Positions 11,425-22,243 are shown, counted from the first letter of the stretch. The stretch: DNA of 64,000 nucleotides from Geminicoccus sp. (GCA_002708995.1 PAPT01000037.1:1-64000); one strand, 5' to 3'. Numbers and translations: made by a program. Notes: a model not told the origin generated them from the sequence alone.

Positions 11425-11762
11425 CGGCACCGACTGGAGAAACGCTGGATCAGGTCTTCGAAACCATCGCCAAGCGCTACCGCGAATTCAAAGACGGCAA
11501 GGTCGGCAACAGCCGCACCGCCAAGCTGTTCAAGCGGGGCTCAGCCAAGATCGCGCAGAAACTCGGCGAAGAGGCTGTGGAGACAGTGATCGAGGCGATC
11601 AAGGGCCGCAAGGGGCACCTCATCGAGGAGTCCGCCGACCTGCTGTATTTCCTGCTCGTGACCTGGAAGGATCAGGGCATCGAGCCCGAGGATGTCTGGA
11701 AAGAACTGAAGAAGCGCCACAAGCTGCCCGAAGCCGAAGAGCGCGCCGGACGGCTGGATTAG
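11421..11762 (+). CDS. hisE: Phosphoribosyl-ATP pyrophosphohydrolase
   Basis: 113 residues, all-alpha MazG-like pyrophosphatase: [20 protein letters not shown] followed by [21 protein letters not shown], the E-x-x-E...E-x-x-D metal site. Second step of histidine synthesis. Separate from hisI, which is not in the window. ATGA overlap with hisF. Confidence 0.96.
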   Translation: MTAPTGETLDQVFETIAKRYREFKDGKVGNSRTAKLFKRGSAKIAQKLGEEAVETVIEAIKGRKGHLIEESADLLYFLLVTWKDQGIEPEDVWKELKKRHKLPEAEERAGRLD

Positions 11763-11829
11763 CCCGCCGGGTTGAACGGCAGGGCGACCACCGTCCATCC
11801 CCCGACCAAGGACAGAGGAACATCGAGCC

Positions 11830-12192
11830 ATGGCCTACGACAACGACAACATCTTCGCCAAGATCCTGCGTGGGGAGATCCCCTGTAACAAGGTCTACGA
11901 GGACGAATTTGCCCTGGCCTTCCGCGACATTGCCCCACAGGCGAAGGTCCACACGCTGGTGATCCCCAAGGGCGCTTACGTCAGTTTCGACGACTTCTCG
12001 ACCCAGGCCTCGGACGCCGAAATCATTGGTTTCGTGCGCGCTGTACAGAAGACCGCTGCGCTCGAAGGCGTGGTTGAGTCGGGCTACCGCCTGCTCGCCA
12101 ACCACGGCGTCGATGGTGGTCAGGAAGTGCCGCATTTCCACGTTCACATCGCCGGTGGTGAGCGCTTGGGCGCCCTCTTCTCGCGCCGTTGA
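11830..12192 (+). CDS. HIT-family nucleotide hydrolase
   Basis: 120 residues of the HINT branch of the histidine triad superfamily: DNIFAKILRGEIPCNKVYED at the N-terminus, ANHGVDGGQEVPHFHVHIAGG with the triad H-x-H-x-H at 102-106. Such proteins hydrolyse nucleoside phosphoramidates or adenylated conjugates. It follows hisE by 67 bases with an own RBS (AGAGGAA), a neighbourhood commonly kept in related alphaproteobacteria. The cellular substrate is unknown. Confidence 0.9.
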   Translation: MAYDNDNIFAKILRGEIPCNKVYEDEFALAFRDIAPQAKVHTLVIPKGAYVSFDDFSTQASDAEIIGFVRAVQKTAALEGVVESGYRLLANHGVDGGQEVPHFHVHIAGGERLGALFSRR

Positions 12193-12333
12193 ACCTACAT
12201 TACCAATCCTAAGTCGAAAAGATGTTAATAAACTCTCGTATATTACGGAGTCGTCTTGTTTTTGCCCAGAGTCGCAGGTATTTTGCTCCGATAAATTAAT
12301 GGGTCGGCGCGCTGGTGGCCGACCGCAAATTTC

Positions 12334-13443
12334 ATGGGGCAGTCCTTGGACTTCTGGGATCGGCAGGAACCTTCAGCGGGACAGGAAGCCTCCGCGCTGA
12401 GCGAGGCGACGAAAACACCCGTCCGCTTCGGTTTCGACACCTATGAGTGGCAGGACTATCCCCTCGCAGCGATCCTCCGCGCCTACCGGAAGGCCTACGG
12501 GCTCGAAATAGCGGAAATCGCCGACCATCTGCGTATCCGCGCGCACTACCTCGGCATGCTCGAAGACGGCCGCTACGACGAACTGCCCGCGCGCCCCTAC
12601 GCCATTGGCTTCGTCCGCTCCTACGCCAAGTATCTCGGCCTGCCGGTGGAAGACATGGTGCAGCGCTTCCGCGAAGAGATCGACGACCTGCAGGCACCGG
12701 TAATCCCGACGCAGCAGGCATCGGCCGCCCGGGTCCGGCCCCACAGCGACAGCAACCTCAGCCGCTTCGTACTGGTGTTGATGGGTCTCGTCGGCCTGAT
12801 GTCGAGCTGGACCCTGTGGACCGTGGTCAGCAGCAACGAGCGCAACATCGCTACCGCCATTCTGGGCAGCAGCGACGCGGCGCTGGAAGACACATTCCTA
12901 TACGGCGTATCACCCACCGACCCCGAGGCGCGGCGGGTGCTTGAGACCGAAGGCCGCGAGCTGCCCGTTCAGCCCGAAGCGCCAGCGGCGACCGAGGGTC
13001 AGGAAGTCGTGGTGGCCAGCAACGACGCCCTCGACGAAGTTGAATCGCGCCTCCACGCGCCGGTCAGTGACAGTGTGCTGGGCGTCCCAATTCCCAAGCG
13101 TCGCGACCTCGCCATGGCGCCCGCCACCGAGGAAACGGCCCCGATCGACCGCAGCCTGCGGTATCGGCTGGTCGCCGTTGATCTCGTGTGGGTGCAGGTC
13201 CGTGATTTCCGGGAGAACATCATCGTTTCACAGATGCTGCAGCGGGGCGAAGAGCTGTCGGTCGACCATCAGGACGGGCTGCGGCTGTTCACCGTCAGCC
13301 CCCGCAACCTGCAGATCTTCGTGGGCGATGAAATCGCTGAACCCAAGGTGCCGTCCCGGAATGAGCCGGTGATCTGGCCGCTGAACCGCGAGTATCTGCT
13401 GCCCTTCTCCGAGCCGATGCAGGACGTCGGCACAGTGCTGTAG
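12334..13443 (+). CDS. RodZ-like protein: cytoplasmic HTH, one membrane helix, periplasmic DUF4115-type domain
   Basis: 369 residues. A Cro/C1-like helix-turn-helix of the RodZ type occupies about 43-115 (LAAILRAYRKAYGLEIAEIA, then HYLGMLEDGRYDELPARPYAIGFVRSYAKYLGL). A single transmembrane segment lies at about 144-165, and after a low-complexity linker there is a C-terminal beta domain of roughly 280-350 (VWVQVRDFRENIIVSQMLQRGE). This is the architecture of RodZ, which ties MreB to the cell-wall elongation machinery. The N-terminus has ~30 extra residues and no strong RBS, so the start is uncertain. In many alphaproteobacteria ispG follows; here hisS does. Confidence 0.8.
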   Translation: MGQSLDFWDRQEPSAGQEASALSEATKTPVRFGFDTYEWQDYPLAAILRAYRKAYGLEIAEIADHLRIRAHYLGMLEDGRYDELPARPYAIGFVRSYAKYLGLPVEDMVQRFREEIDDLQAPVIPTQQASAARVRPHSDSNLSRFVLVLMGLVGLMSSWTLWTVVSSNERNIATAILGSSDAALEDTFLYGVSPTDPEARRVLETEGRELPVQPEAPAATEGQEVVVASNDALDEVESRLHAPVSDSVLGVPIPKRRDLAMAPATEETAPIDRSLRYRLVAVDLVWVQVRDFRENIIVSQMLQRGEELSVDHQDGLRLFTVSPRNLQIFVGDEIAEPKVPSRNEPVIWPLNREYLLPFSEPMQDVGTVL

Positions 13444-13618
13444 CCGAGCCGCTCAAACCCGCTTCAGTACCTTGGTCGTGCCTTGACAGCCTACCTTCAC
13501 AGCCCTGCGGGCACCCGCTTCCCCTCCCTGAAGGCAAGGCTGGCGTCGCAGCAATGGTCTTGCCAGCAGCAAGCCCCGTCCCCTACTTGTTGGCGACGCA
13601 TCAACTGAGGTTTGATCC

Positions 13619-14857
13619 ATGGCAAAGCTGCAACCGGTCAAAGGCACCCGCGATCTCTTCGGCAAAGAGGGTCGAGCCCAGCACCACGTGATAAACATGG
13701 CCGCCCGGGTCTCGCGCAGCTATGGCTACGACCGCATCGATACGCCGATGTTTGAGCAGGTCGAGGTCTTCAACCGGCCGCTCGGCGAAACCTCCGACGT
13801 GGTCACCAAGGAAATGTTCGATTTTCAAACCAAGGGCGGCGATCACGTCGTCCTTCGGCCGGAGAACACAGCCGGTGTCGTCCGGGCCATCATTTCCAAC
13901 GGCCTGACCCACGACCTGCCCGGGCGGTATTTCTACGCCGGCCCGCAATTTCGCTATGAGCGTCCACAGGCCGGACGCTACCGCCAATTCACCCAGATCG
14001 GGGTGGAGCTGGTCGGCCCGGAACAGCCCGCTGCCGACGTGGATGTGATCGCCTGCGGCTGGCAGATCCTCGCCGATCTTGGACTGACCGAGCACATCAC
14101 GGTTCACCTGAACACCCTCGGCGATACCGACAGCCGCAACGCCTACCGCAGCGAACTGGTGGCCTACTTCCAAGACCACCGCGACAGGTTGAGCGAAGAC
14201 TCGCTGACGCGGCTGGAGAAGAACCCGCTGCGCATCCTCGATAGCAAGGACGAGGGCGATCGTGCGCTGCTGCCCGCCGCACCGAAGTTCGTCGACCACC
14301 TGAATGCGCTTTCGCAGGACCACTACGCCGCGGTTAAGGCGGGGCTGGATAACCTTGGCCTGCCCTATCAGCACGACGACAACCTCGTGCGCGGCTTCGA
14401 CTACTACTGCCACACGGCCTTTGAGTTCATCACCACCCAACTGGGGGCACAGGGTACGGTGCTCGGCGGGGGTCGCTACGACGGCCTCGCCAAGCTGCTG
14501 GGTGGCCCGGATATGGCCGGTGTCGGCTGGGCCGCCGGGGTCGACCGCCTCGCCATGCTGCTGGGCAGCGCGCCAGTGGATCAGGCGCCCATCGCCGTGG
14601 TTCCGCTCGGGGCTGAGGCGGAGACGCGGGCCCAGCGGCTGGTTTTCGAGATGCGGGCTGCCGGCCTGCTGGTCGATATGAACTACAGCGGCAACATGAA
14701 AAAGCGCCTTACCCGGGCGAACAAGGTGCAGGCCGCGACAGCCATCATCATTGGCGAGGATGAGATCGCCGCCGGGGTCGCGCTGGTCCGCGACATGGAA
14801 GACGGCGCCCAGCGCGAAGTTGCCCTCGACCAGCTGGTGGCGGAGCTGTCTGCGTGA
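13619..14857 (+). CDS. hisS: Histidyl-tRNA synthetase
   Basis: 412 residues, class II synthetase. Motif 2 is seen as [29 protein letters not shown], the histidine loop as GRGF-equivalent [15 protein letters not shown], and motif 3 as [14 protein letters not shown] and [17 protein letters not shown]-terminal anticodon-binding domain follows from about residue 320. ATG with GAGGTTTGATCC upstream. Its stop overlaps the GTG start of prfA. Confidence 0.96.
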   Translation: MAKLQPVKGTRDLFGKEGRAQHHVINMAARVSRSYGYDRIDTPMFEQVEVFNRPLGETSDVVTKEMFDFQTKGGDHVVLRPENTAGVVRAIISNGLTHDLPGRYFYAGPQFRYERPQAGRYRQFTQIGVELVGPEQPAADVDVIACGWQILADLGLTEHITVHLNTLGDTDSRNAYRSELVAYFQDHRDRLSEDSLTRLEKNPLRILDSKDEGDRALLPAAPKFVDHLNALSQDHYAAVKAGLDNLGLPYQHDDNLVRGFDYYCHTAFEFITTQLGAQGTVLGGGRYDGLAKLLGGPDMAGVGWAAGVDRLAMLLGSAPVDQAPIAVVPLGAEAETRAQRLVFEMRAAGLLVDMNYSGNMKKRLTRANKVQAATAIIIGEDEIAAGVALVRDMEDGAQREVALDQLVAELSA

Positions 14858-15930
14858 GTTCACTGGTCGCCAAGCTGAAGGTCGTGGTCCGCCGCCACGA
14901 CGAGATTCAGGCCCTGCTCGCCGACCACCCGGAGCCGGGCAGCGCCGACTACACGCGCCTGACCCGCGAGTACGCCGAGATGAACCCTATCGTCGAGCAG
15001 ATGCGCGGGTTCCAGAAGCTGGTTTCCGACCTCGACGACTCCGTCGCACTGGCCGAGGCAGAAGACGATGCCGAAATGCGCGCCATGGCTGAAGACGAAG
15101 CGCGGGAGCTGCGCGCCGAAATCGAGGCCAAAGAGCAGGAGATGAAGATTCTGCTCCTGCCCCGGGACGAGGCCGACAGCCGCAACGCCATCCTCGAAAT
15201 CCGGCCTGGGACCGGCGGTGACGAAGCCGGCCTATTCGCCGGCGACCTGCTCGGCATGTACCGGCGCTTTGCCGAAATGCAGGGCTGGAAGTTCGAAACC
15301 ATCGAGATGACCGAGAACGACGTTGGCGGGCTGAAGGAAGTCTCAGTCCGCATTTCCGGCACCAACGTCTTCGCCGCGCTCAAGTTCGAGTCCGGCGTGC
15401 ACCGGGTGCAACGGGTCCCGGTGACCGAGTCCAGCGGGCGGATCCACACGTCGGCTGCGACGGTTGCAGTCCTGCCCGAAGCCGAAGAAGTCGATATCGA
15501 GATCCGCACCGAAGACATCCGCATCGACACCATGCGCGCCTCAGGCGCGGGCGGGCAGCACGTCAACACCACCGACTCAGCCGTGCGCATCACCCACCTG
15601 CCGACCGGCATCATCGTCACACAAAGCCAGAAGTCCCAGCACCGCAACCGCGAAGAAGCAATGCGGGTGCTGCGCGCCCGGCTGTACGAGAAGGCCCGCG
15701 ACGAGGCCAACGCCGAACGGGCGGCGGACCGCAAGGGCCAGGTCGGCAGCGGCGACCGCTCCGAACGCATCCGCACCTACAACTTTCCGCAGGGGCGAGT
15801 CTCCGATCACCGCATCAATCTGACCCTGCACAAGCTCGACCGCATCATTGCCGGGGACGGCCTGGGCGAGGTCATCGACGCGCTGACCGCCGAAGATCAG
15901 GCAGCGCGGCTGGCCGAACTGGGCGAGTAA
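14854..15930 (+). CDS. prfA: Peptide chain release factor 1
   Basis: 358 residues. Carries the GGQ peptidyl-hydrolysis motif in [22 protein letters not shown] and the RF1-typical [18 protein letters not shown], with the codon-reading region including [15 protein letters not shown] upstream. RF1 terminates at UAA and UAG. It starts with GTG in a GTGA overlap with hisS, and is followed after 6 bases by prmC, whose product methylates the glutamine of GGQ. Confidence 0.97.
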   Translation: MSSLVAKLKVVVRRHDEIQALLADHPEPGSADYTRLTREYAEMNPIVEQMRGFQKLVSDLDDSVALAEAEDDAEMRAMAEDEARELRAEIEAKEQEMKILLLPRDEADSRNAILEIRPGTGGDEAGLFAGDLLGMYRRFAEMQGWKFETIEMTENDVGGLKEVSVRISGTNVFAALKFESGVHRVQRVPVTESSGRIHTSAATVAVLPEAEEVDIEIRTEDIRIDTMRASGAGGQHVNTTDSAVRITHLPTGIIVTQSQKSQHRNREEAMRVLRARLYEKARDEANAERAADRKGQVGSGDRSERIRTYNFPQGRVSDHRINLTLHKLDRIIAGDGLGEVIDALTAEDQAARLAELGE

Positions 15931-15936
15931 ACACAG

Positions 15937-16794
15937 ATGGCGATCCGGCTAAAGGACTGGCTGAGCCGGGCGACCCAGGCGCTTTCCCCCGTGGCCGAAC
16001 AGCCGCGTTCCGAGGCCCGGCGGCTGGTCGAAGCCGCCTTGAACTGGCCGGTCGCCAGCCAGCTTGCCGACCCTGATCAGACCATCGATGCCGCTTCACT
16101 CGAAGCCCTCGACGCGCTGCTCCACCGCCGGGCAGAGCGGCACGAACCCCTGTCGCGCATCCTCGGGCGGCGGGAGTTCTGGGGCCTGTCGCTGGAGATT
16201 GACGGAGCGACGCTGGACCCGCGCCCGGATACGGAAACGCTGGTCGAACTAGCGCTGGACCTGTTCAACGGGCCAGAGCGGTCGCCGCCGGGTCAGGTCC
16301 TCGATCTGGGCACGGGGTCGGGCGCACTGCTGCTCGCCCTGCTCAGCGAATACCCCGCAGCGCGCGGACTGGGCGTGGATCAGGACAGCGACACCCTCGC
16401 CACGGCGGCCCGTAACGCGGCGCGGCTGGGGCTGGTTGAGCGTGCGCGGTTTGAGGGTGGTGACTGGCTTTCGGGCGTGTCCGGGCGTTTCGACCTGATC
16501 GTTAGCAATCCACCCTATATCCCGACGGGGGATCTGGCCGGGCTCGACCGCGCCGTGCGCGACTTCGACGATCCGCTCGCGCTGGACGGCGGCGCGGATG
16601 GACTGGCGTTCTCTGCGCGGACACTGCGCGAAGCGGGGCGGTGTCTGGCACCGGGCGGGGTCTTGATCCTCGAACTGGGGATCGGGCAGGTGGACAGCGT
16701 GCAGGCACTGGGCCGCGATTCCGGCTGGCGCCTGCTGTCGCTGCGGGATGATCTGGCGGGAATTCCGCGGGCGATGGCCCTGACGCAGCCCTGA
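15937..16794 (+). CDS. prmC: Release-factor glutamine N5-methyltransferase
   Basis: 285 residues. An N-terminal helical substrate-binding part (about 1-75) is followed by a SAM-dependent methyltransferase fold with motif I LDLGTGSGALLLALL, an acidic GVDQDSDTL strand and the catalytic SNPPYIPTGDL that contacts the Gln side chain. It modifies the GGQ glutamine of RF1/RF2. Immediately downstream of prfA in the same unit. The start ATG lies 7 bases after the prfA stop. Confidence 0.96.
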   Translation: MAIRLKDWLSRATQALSPVAEQPRSEARRLVEAALNWPVASQLADPDQTIDAASLEALDALLHRRAERHEPLSRILGRREFWGLSLEIDGATLDPRPDTETLVELALDLFNGPERSPPGQVLDLGTGSGALLLALLSEYPAARGLGVDQDSDTLATAARNAARLGLVERARFEGGDWLSGVSGRFDLIVSNPPYIPTGDLAGLDRAVRDFDDPLALDGGADGLAFSARTLREAGRCLAPGGVLILELGIGQVDSVQALGRDSGWRLLSLRDDLAGIPRAMALTQP

Positions 16795-16980
16795 CGAGTG
16801 GCTTTTTTTCCTTGGAAAACCAGCGCCCAGCGACTAGGTTTCGAGCCATATCGAGACCCGATTGTTTTCGGGGCGGTGTCGCCCCCTCACTGGTCTCCCT
16901 ACGCCTGACGCGGCTCGACGCACTGCGCTTCGCCTTGTCATACGTTGAATTCACATCCGCCCACGGGCAAAGGACAGAAG

Positions 16981-17682
16981 ATGAGGCAGGGTAACAACCG
17001 CCGCGGCCGCCACCCCAAGCAGCAGAAGCAGGGCGCGATTCCGACCCGCAACCAGGTGTTTGACTCCAACGGGCCAGAGGTCCGGGTGCGCGGTAACGCC
17101 CACCAGGTTTACGACAAGTATTCGGCGCTGGCCCGCGAGGCCTCGGCTGCCGGTAACCACATCCAGGCTGAAGCCTACTACCAGTTTGCCGAGCACTATC
17201 TGCGCCTGCATCTGGCAGCGACCGTCATGGGCGGCGGCAACCGCCGCAGCGGCCCAGCCAAGGACCAGTTCCCGCCAGAGGCGCTGGAAGACCCGTTGAT
17301 CTTCCGCCCCGATATGCCCGAGCAGCAGGATCGCAATGACCAGCAGGGCCGCGATGACGGCGATGGTGAAGGCGGCGGCGGCAACGACCGCAAGGAACGC
17401 CGGGGCCGCGACCGGGGCGACAGGGGAGAACGCGGGGAGCGCGGCGATCGCGATGACCGCCGGCAGCGCCGCGACCGCAAGCAGCGCGGGCCACGCGACA
17501 ACGCCGGTAATGGTGATGGCGGAGGCGTCGATCCTTCCGAGCAGGATCAGCCCGAAGTGCCGCTGTTCCACGCGGGCATGGAAGCCCCCGAAGGCGAGGC
17601 CATCGTCGAAAGCCGAGTGCCACCGCCGGTGCCCGCTACCCCGCCAATGAACGAGGTGGAACCCGGCGACAGCGACAGCTGA
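16981..17682 (+). CDS. DUF4167 protein with charged low-complexity tail
   Basis: 233 residues. The N-terminal ~90 residues match the alphaproteobacterial DUF4167 pattern: RRGRHPKQQKQ, VRGNAHQVYDKYSALAREA, GNHIQAEAYYQFAEHYLRL. The rest is a highly charged disordered tail (repeated RDRGDRGERGERGDRDDRR) with a proline-rich end. Likely an RNA-associated or ribosome-related protein by composition, but no function is established from the sequence. The ATG at 16981 has AGGAC upstream; an ATG at 16945 is less likely. Conserved position between prmC and clpB in alphaproteobacteria. Confidence 0.85.
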   Translation: MRQGNNRRGRHPKQQKQGAIPTRNQVFDSNGPEVRVRGNAHQVYDKYSALAREASAAGNHIQAEAYYQFAEHYLRLHLAATVMGGGNRRSGPAKDQFPPEALEDPLIFRPDMPEQQDRNDQQGRDDGDGEGGGGNDRKERRGRDRGDRGERGERGDRDDRRQRRDRKQRGPRDNAGNGDGGGVDPSEQDQPEVPLFHAGMEAPEGEAIVESRVPPPVPATPPMNEVEPGDSDS

Positions 17683-17695
17683 TCGCCTCCCGCCC

Positions 17696-17723
17696 CTTGT
17701 GAGCGGCTGAATTTTCCCCATAT
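17696..17723 (+). promoter_or_regulatory. Heat-shock (RpoH, sigma-32) type promoter upstream of clpB
   Basis: CTTGTGA at 17696-17702, a 13-base spacer, then CCCCATAT at 17716-17723. This closely fits the known sigma-32 consensus (CTTGAAA, 13-17 bases, CCCCATNT). It lies about 95 bases before the clpB start and just after the DUF4167 stop. ClpB is a classic heat-shock gene, so the match is meaningful. Not tested. Confidence 0.7.
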
Positions 17724-17817
17724 CCAAGTTATACCGCGCGCCGGAATTCGGGCGCGGCCTCATACCCACGCCGTTCCATGCTGCTGACAGGTGGAGCGGA
17801 AGGACTAGGAGATCGCT

Positions 17818-20418
17818 ATGGATATTTCACGCTTCACCGAGCGTGCGCGCAGCATTCTGCAGGCTGCGCAGGGCCTCGCCGCCGAACACAATCACCAGTT
17901 TATCACCGGCTCGCACCTGGGCCTGAGCCTGCTCGACGACGAGTCCGGGCTGGTCGCCCGCCTGCTCAAAATCGCGCAGGTCGATCCTGACCCTGTGCGG
18001 CAGGCGCTGCTCGCCGACCTTGAGGCCATGCCGCAGGTGTCCGGCGAGGGCGCGGAGCAGCTGTTCCTGAACAAGGATATGGGCGCCATCGTCGCCCGCG
18101 CGCAGACGCTGGCTGAGGCCGCCAGTGACCAGTTTGCCACGACGGACCGGCTGCTGCAGGCCCTTATCGAGAACAAGAATGCAGCGGCGGGCAAGGCCTT
18201 CCGCGACGCCGGGGCTGATGCCACCAAGATGGCCACCGCCATCGACTCCGTGCGCAAGGGCAAGACCGCCGACAGCGCCGCTGCCGAAGACGGTTTCGAG
18301 GCGCTGGAGAAATTCACCCGCGACCTGACCGAGGAAGCCGGGGCCGGTCGCCTCGACCCCGTCATCGGCCGCGAGGAAGAAATCCGCCGCGCGGTGCAGG
18401 TCCTTTCGCGCCGGACCAAGAACAACCCGGTGATGATCGGCGAACCGGGCGTGGGCAAGACCGCCATCGCCGAGGGCCTCGCCCTGCGCATCGTCAACGA
18501 CGACGTGCCTGAGAGCCTGTCCGGCAAGCGCCTGCTGGTGCTGGATCTGGGCGCGCTGATCGCCGGATCGAAGTACCGGGGTGAGTTCGAAGAACGGCTC
18601 AAGGCCGTGCTCAAGGACATCGAAGCCGCAGGCGGCAGTATCATTCTGTTCATCGATGAGCTGCACACGCTGGTCGGCGCGGGAAAGACCGACGGCGCCA
18701 TGGACGCCTCCAACATGCTCAAGCCCGCGCTGGCCCGGGGTGAGTTGCACTGTGTCGGCGCGACGACGCTCGACGAGTACCGCGAGTACATCGAGAAAGA
18801 CGCCGCCCTCGCCCGCCGGTTTCAGCCGGTCTACGTCGACGAACCGGGGACGGAGGAAAGCCTGTCGATCCTGCGCGGGATCAAGGAGAAGTACGAGGCC
18901 CACCACGGGGTTCGCATCTCTGATGCTTCGCTGGTTGCGGCCGTGCAGCTGTCCGATCGCTATATCACCGACCGCTTTCTGCCCGATAAGGCCATCGACC
19001 TGATGGACGAGGCTGCCGCTCAGCTGCGGATGGAGGTCGACACCAAGCCCGCTGCGCTGGATGAAATTGATCGCCGCATCGACATGCTCAAAATGGAGAA
19101 GTTTGCGCTGGAAAAGGAAGGCGACGACGGCTCCCGCGAGCGGCTGAAGATCCTGCGGGAAGAGCTCGAAGGCCTCGAACGCCAGTCCGGCGACATGACC
19201 TCCGAGTGGAACGCCGACAAGGCCAAGCTGGCCGAAGCCCAGGCGGTGAAGCGCGAGCTGGACGAAGCCCGGTCCGCGCTCGATATCGCCAAGCGCAGCG
19301 GTGACCTCGGCTCGGCCGGGGAGCTGCAGTACGGCGCCATTCCGACCCTCGAAGAGCGCCTCAAGGCCTTCGAAGACCACGACACGGCGCAGGTGCGCGA
19401 AGTCGTCGGCTCGGATCATGTCGCCCGCGTGGTCGCGCAGTGGACCGGGATTCCGGTTGAAAAGATGATGGAAGGCGAGCGCGAGAAACTGCTGAGCATG
19501 GAGGCCGCGCTGACCGACCGCGTGGTGGGGCAGGAAGCCGCCGTCTCCGCAATCTCCAAGGCTGTGCGCCGGGCGCGGGCCGGGCTGTCCGACCCCAACC
19601 GGCCGCAGGGGAGCTTCCTGTTCCTCGGCCCGACCGGGGTGGGTAAGACCGAGCTGGTGAAGGCCCTCGCCGCCTTCCTGTTCGACGACGACAGCGCCCT
19701 GCTGCGGCTGGACATGTCCGAGTACATGGAAAAGCACGCGGTCAGCCGCCTGATCGGCGCACCGCCGGGCTACGTCGGCTATAGCGAGGGCGGCATCCTG
19801 ACCGAAGCAATCCGGCGGCGACCCTATCAGGTCGTGCTGTTCGACGAGGTCGAGAAGGCGCACCCGGATATCTTCAACCTGCTGCTGCAGGTGCTGGACG
19901 ACGGCCGCCTGACCGACAGTCAGGGGCGGACCGTGGACTTCCGCAATACCATCATCGTGCTGACCTCCAATCTCGGTGCCCAGCTGCTCACCGCCCCCGG
20001 TGCCAGCGCCGATGACGAGCTGGTTAAGGCCGAAGTGATGAAGGTGGTGCGGCAGAGTTTCCGGCCTGAGTTCCTGAACCGGCTGGATGAAACCCTGTTC
20101 TTCGACCGGCTGGCACCGGACGTCATGGACCGGATCGTCGACATTCAGATGCAGCTGCTGGCCGACCGGCTGGCCCAGCGCGATATCGAGGTGACGTGGA
20201 CCGAAGCGGCGAGGCAGTGGCTGGCGGCGGAGGGCTACGACCCACTCTATGGTGCCCGCCCCCTTAAGCGCGTGATCCAACGCGTGGTGCAGGATCAGCT
20301 GGCCGGACAGCTGCTGGATGGATCGGTCAAGGCGGGGGATCAGATCATCGTCGACCAGGTCGGTGCCGCCATTCTGGTCACGAAAGCCGGGGCAGGCACC
20401 GAAGACTTGGTGGCCTGA
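17818..20418 (+). CDS. clpB: ClpB disaggregase
   Basis: 866 residues, full length. An N-terminal Clp-N double repeat (about 1-145), AAA+ module 1 with Walker A GEPGVGKT near 207 and [15 protein letters not shown], the long coiled-coil middle domain (about 400-530, [17 protein letters not shown] and following) that marks ClpB rather than ClpA, and AAA+ module 2 with GPTGVGKT near 604 and the C-terminal small domain. With DnaK it pulls proteins out of aggregates. Preceded by a sigma-32-like promoter. Confidence 0.98.
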   Translation: MDISRFTERARSILQAAQGLAAEHNHQFITGSHLGLSLLDDESGLVARLLKIAQVDPDPVRQALLADLEAMPQVSGEGAEQLFLNKDMGAIVARAQTLAEAASDQFATTDRLLQALIENKNAAAGKAFRDAGADATKMATAIDSVRKGKTADSAAAEDGFEALEKFTRDLTEEAGAGRLDPVIGREEEIRRAVQVLSRRTKNNPVMIGEPGVGKTAIAEGLALRIVNDDVPESLSGKRLLVLDLGALIAGSKYRGEFEERLKAVLKDIEAAGGSIILFIDELHTLVGAGKTDGAMDASNMLKPALARGELHCVGATTLDEYREYIEKDAALARRFQPVYVDEPGTEESLSILRGIKEKYEAHHGVRISDASLVAAVQLSDRYITDRFLPDKAIDLMDEAAAQLRMEVDTKPAALDEIDRRIDMLKMEKFALEKEGDDGSRERLKILREELEGLERQSGDMTSEWNADKAKLAEAQAVKRELDEARSALDIAKRSGDLGSAGELQYGAIPTLEERLKAFEDHDTAQVREVVGSDHVARVVAQWTGIPVEKMMEGEREKLLSMEAALTDRVVGQEAAVSAISKAVRRARAGLSDPNRPQGSFLFLGPTGVGKTELVKALAAFLFDDDSALLRLDMSEYMEKHAVSRLIGAPPGYVGYSEGGILTEAIRRRPYQVVLFDEVEKAHPDIFNLLLQVLDDGRLTDSQGRTVDFRNTIIVLTSNLGAQLLTAPGASADDELVKAEVMKVVRQSFRPEFLNRLDETLFFDRLAPDVMDRIVDIQMQLLADRLAQRDIEVTWTEAARQWLAAEGYDPLYGARPLKRVIQRVVQDQLAGQLLDGSVKAGDQIIVDQVGAAILVTKAGAGTEDLVA

Positions 20419-20439
20419 ACAGCCACCTGCGGGACTGGC

Positions 20440-21909
20440 TTACCCGCCGCCGCCAGCGGTGGGTGACGCCAGTGCTTCGGCCTGATCGAGGCGGGCGATA
20501 ATGGCCCGCTGCTCGTCTTCAAACGCGCTCTTCTTGGCACCGGTCAGCTTCTGCCCCCTCGGCAGGGTCGACTTAAGCGGGTCGATGTGGCGCCCGTTCT
20601 TCTTGATTTCATAGTGCAGGTGGTTGCCGGTCGACGAACCGGTGGTGCCGACGTAGCCGATGACATCGCTCTGCTTGACCCGGGAGCCGACGCGCAGGCC
20701 CTTGGGGAAGCGCGACATGTGGGCGTAGAGCGTCTCATATGTACTGTCGTGACGGATGATGACGTGCTTGCCGTAGCCGCCCGAGTGGATGCGCTTGGCG
20801 ATCACCACCCCGTCGCCCGCCGCCAGAATCCGGGTGCCGCGCGGCGCGGCGAAATCGACGCCCCGGTGCGGGCGGATCTTGCCGGTGATGGGGTGCTTGC
20901 GCTTGGGGTTGAAAGGAGAGCTCATGCGGAAGGGTCGCACCAGCGGCTCGCGCAGCAATGACAGCGAGGAGCTGCAGCTGCGCCTCGCCTGACGGTCATA
21001 AAAACTCGCCCGCCCCTCACTCACGAAGCGGAAGACCTCGCGGCGTCCCTTGCGGGTATCGAAGGACACGTAGTGAATTTTATCGGCATCGACGACCTTA
21101 CCATTGCTGTCGATCAGACCGTCGAACAGGATGCGGAAGCTGTCACCGGGTGAGATATCGCGCTTGAAATCGACCACGCACTGCTGCGCTTGCTCAGCCT
21201 TCTTGATCACTTGATAGGGCAGGCCCAGCGCCTGCGCATCGACCCAGAAGGTGCTCTCGATCTTTCCCTCGGCGACCAGCAGCTTGGAGGTGAATACCGT
21301 CTCATCACGGTGCGCCGTGTAGCCCACGGACGTGCGCTCGACCCAGACCGTGCTGTTGTCGCTGTCCTCGAAATGCAGCGAGATCAGGCGCCCGGGCGCG
21401 CCGGGTTCCACGGTGGCGTCGAGGCGGAAGGAAATCGGCCAGCCGGCCTGTAGCTTGGTCAGCCGGAACACCTCGTTGACGTCGGCGTTGATCTCATTGA
21501 TGTCCGCCCACGCCAGCCCCTGCGCCGTCAGAATACCGGCGAAAGTGTCCCCCCGCTCAACCGTGGTGAAGCGCGCCAGCTCCAGCAGCACCGGCGACTC
21601 AATGGCTAGCGAGAAATCGCGGGCCGCGAGTTCGGACTGGTGCAGGTCGGGGAGCAGGCTGTCGTCAGCAACGGGCTGGCGCAGCTGGGCCATGGACTTC
21701 TTCCCGCGCAGCATCCGGGTCAGAAAGCCGAAATCGATACCACCCTGCCCACGGAATTGGTCGTCCGGCGCGCTGCCGCCGATGGCTGGGGTTCGCGCCG
21801 CTTCGAAATTGCGCTCGAACCGGACCAGCTGGCTGATCCAGTCCGCCTTTGCCGCCCCGGCGAAGGTCAGCATCAGTACAGCAGCAAAAGCGAGGCTCAG
21901 AGACTTCAA
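20440..21909 (-). CDS. Secreted M23 metallopeptidase (MepM-like cell-wall endopeptidase)
   Basis: 489 residues. N-terminal signal peptide (MKSLSLAFAAVLMLTFAGAAKA, cleavage likely after AKA). A middle region resembling the LysM/OapA-like parts of MepM (VERGDTFAGILTAQGLAWADINEI). The C-terminal M23 domain carries both zinc motifs: HRGVDFAAPRGT (H-x3-D) and HLHYE. It should cut peptidoglycan cross-links in the periplasm. It converges with clpB across 21 bases. Substrate bond is inferred from family. Confidence 0.9.
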   Translation of the reverse strand: MKSLSLAFAAVLMLTFAGAAKADWISQLVRFERNFEAARTPAIGGSAPDDQFRGQGGIDFGFLTRMLRGKKSMAQLRQPVADDSLLPDLHQSELAARDFSLAIESPVLLELARFTTVERGDTFAGILTAQGLAWADINEINADVNEVFRLTKLQAGWPISFRLDATVEPGAPGRLISLHFEDSDNSTVWVERTSVGYTAHRDETVFTSKLLVAEGKIESTFWVDAQALGLPYQVIKKAEQAQQCVVDFKRDISPGDSFRILFDGLIDSNGKVVDADKIHYVSFDTRKGRREVFRFVSEGRASFYDRQARRSCSSSLSLLREPLVRPFRMSSPFNPKRKHPITGKIRPHRGVDFAAPRGTRILAAGDGVVIAKRIHSGGYGKHVIIRHDSTYETLYAHMSRFPKGLRVGSRVKQSDVIGYVGTTGSSTGNHLHYEIKKNGRHIDPLKSTLPRGQKLTGAKKSAFEDEQRAIIARLDQAEALASPTAGGGG

Positions 21910-22101
21910 AAGAGCATTCCCTGGAAGGATCAGTCGGGGCTCAACGACGAATAGCCGACGTTACGCACCAACGCTTTGGTTCCGCTTAGCGTTTATCCCC
22001 AAGTCTGTGGCTTGAATAGGGCCATGAGCGCGATTTCTCCTAAAATGCAGCGCATAATGTAGCGAAAGCACCGGCCGACCCCAAGCCCAGCGCGGGCGCT
22101 C

Positions 22102-22135
22102 AAAAAAGCCCCGGTCTGCGGCGCAGACAGGGGCT
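22102..22135 (-). terminator. Rho-independent terminator of the orphan gene at 22244-22747
   Basis: On the minus strand a two-tier hairpin (outer AGCCCC/GGGGCT, inner GTCTGC/GCAGAC) is followed by TTTTTT. It lies about 110 bases past the stop codon of the upstream minus-strand gene. The rest of 21910-22243 shows no gene. Confidence 0.75.
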
Positions 22136-22243
22136 ATTGATACCAGCAGCAAGGCACCGTGCTTCGGTCCCTGCGGTGCGCTGACGCGACGTCCAGACAC
22201 TGCGCCCAGATAATGCGTGTAGACGCTGCGCCCCAACCGTGGG

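Noticed and set aside
17827-20280. An 817-codon open frame antisense to clpB
   Set aside because: It is the mirror of GC-rich third codon positions in clpB; it has no RBS, no domain and matches no family pattern.
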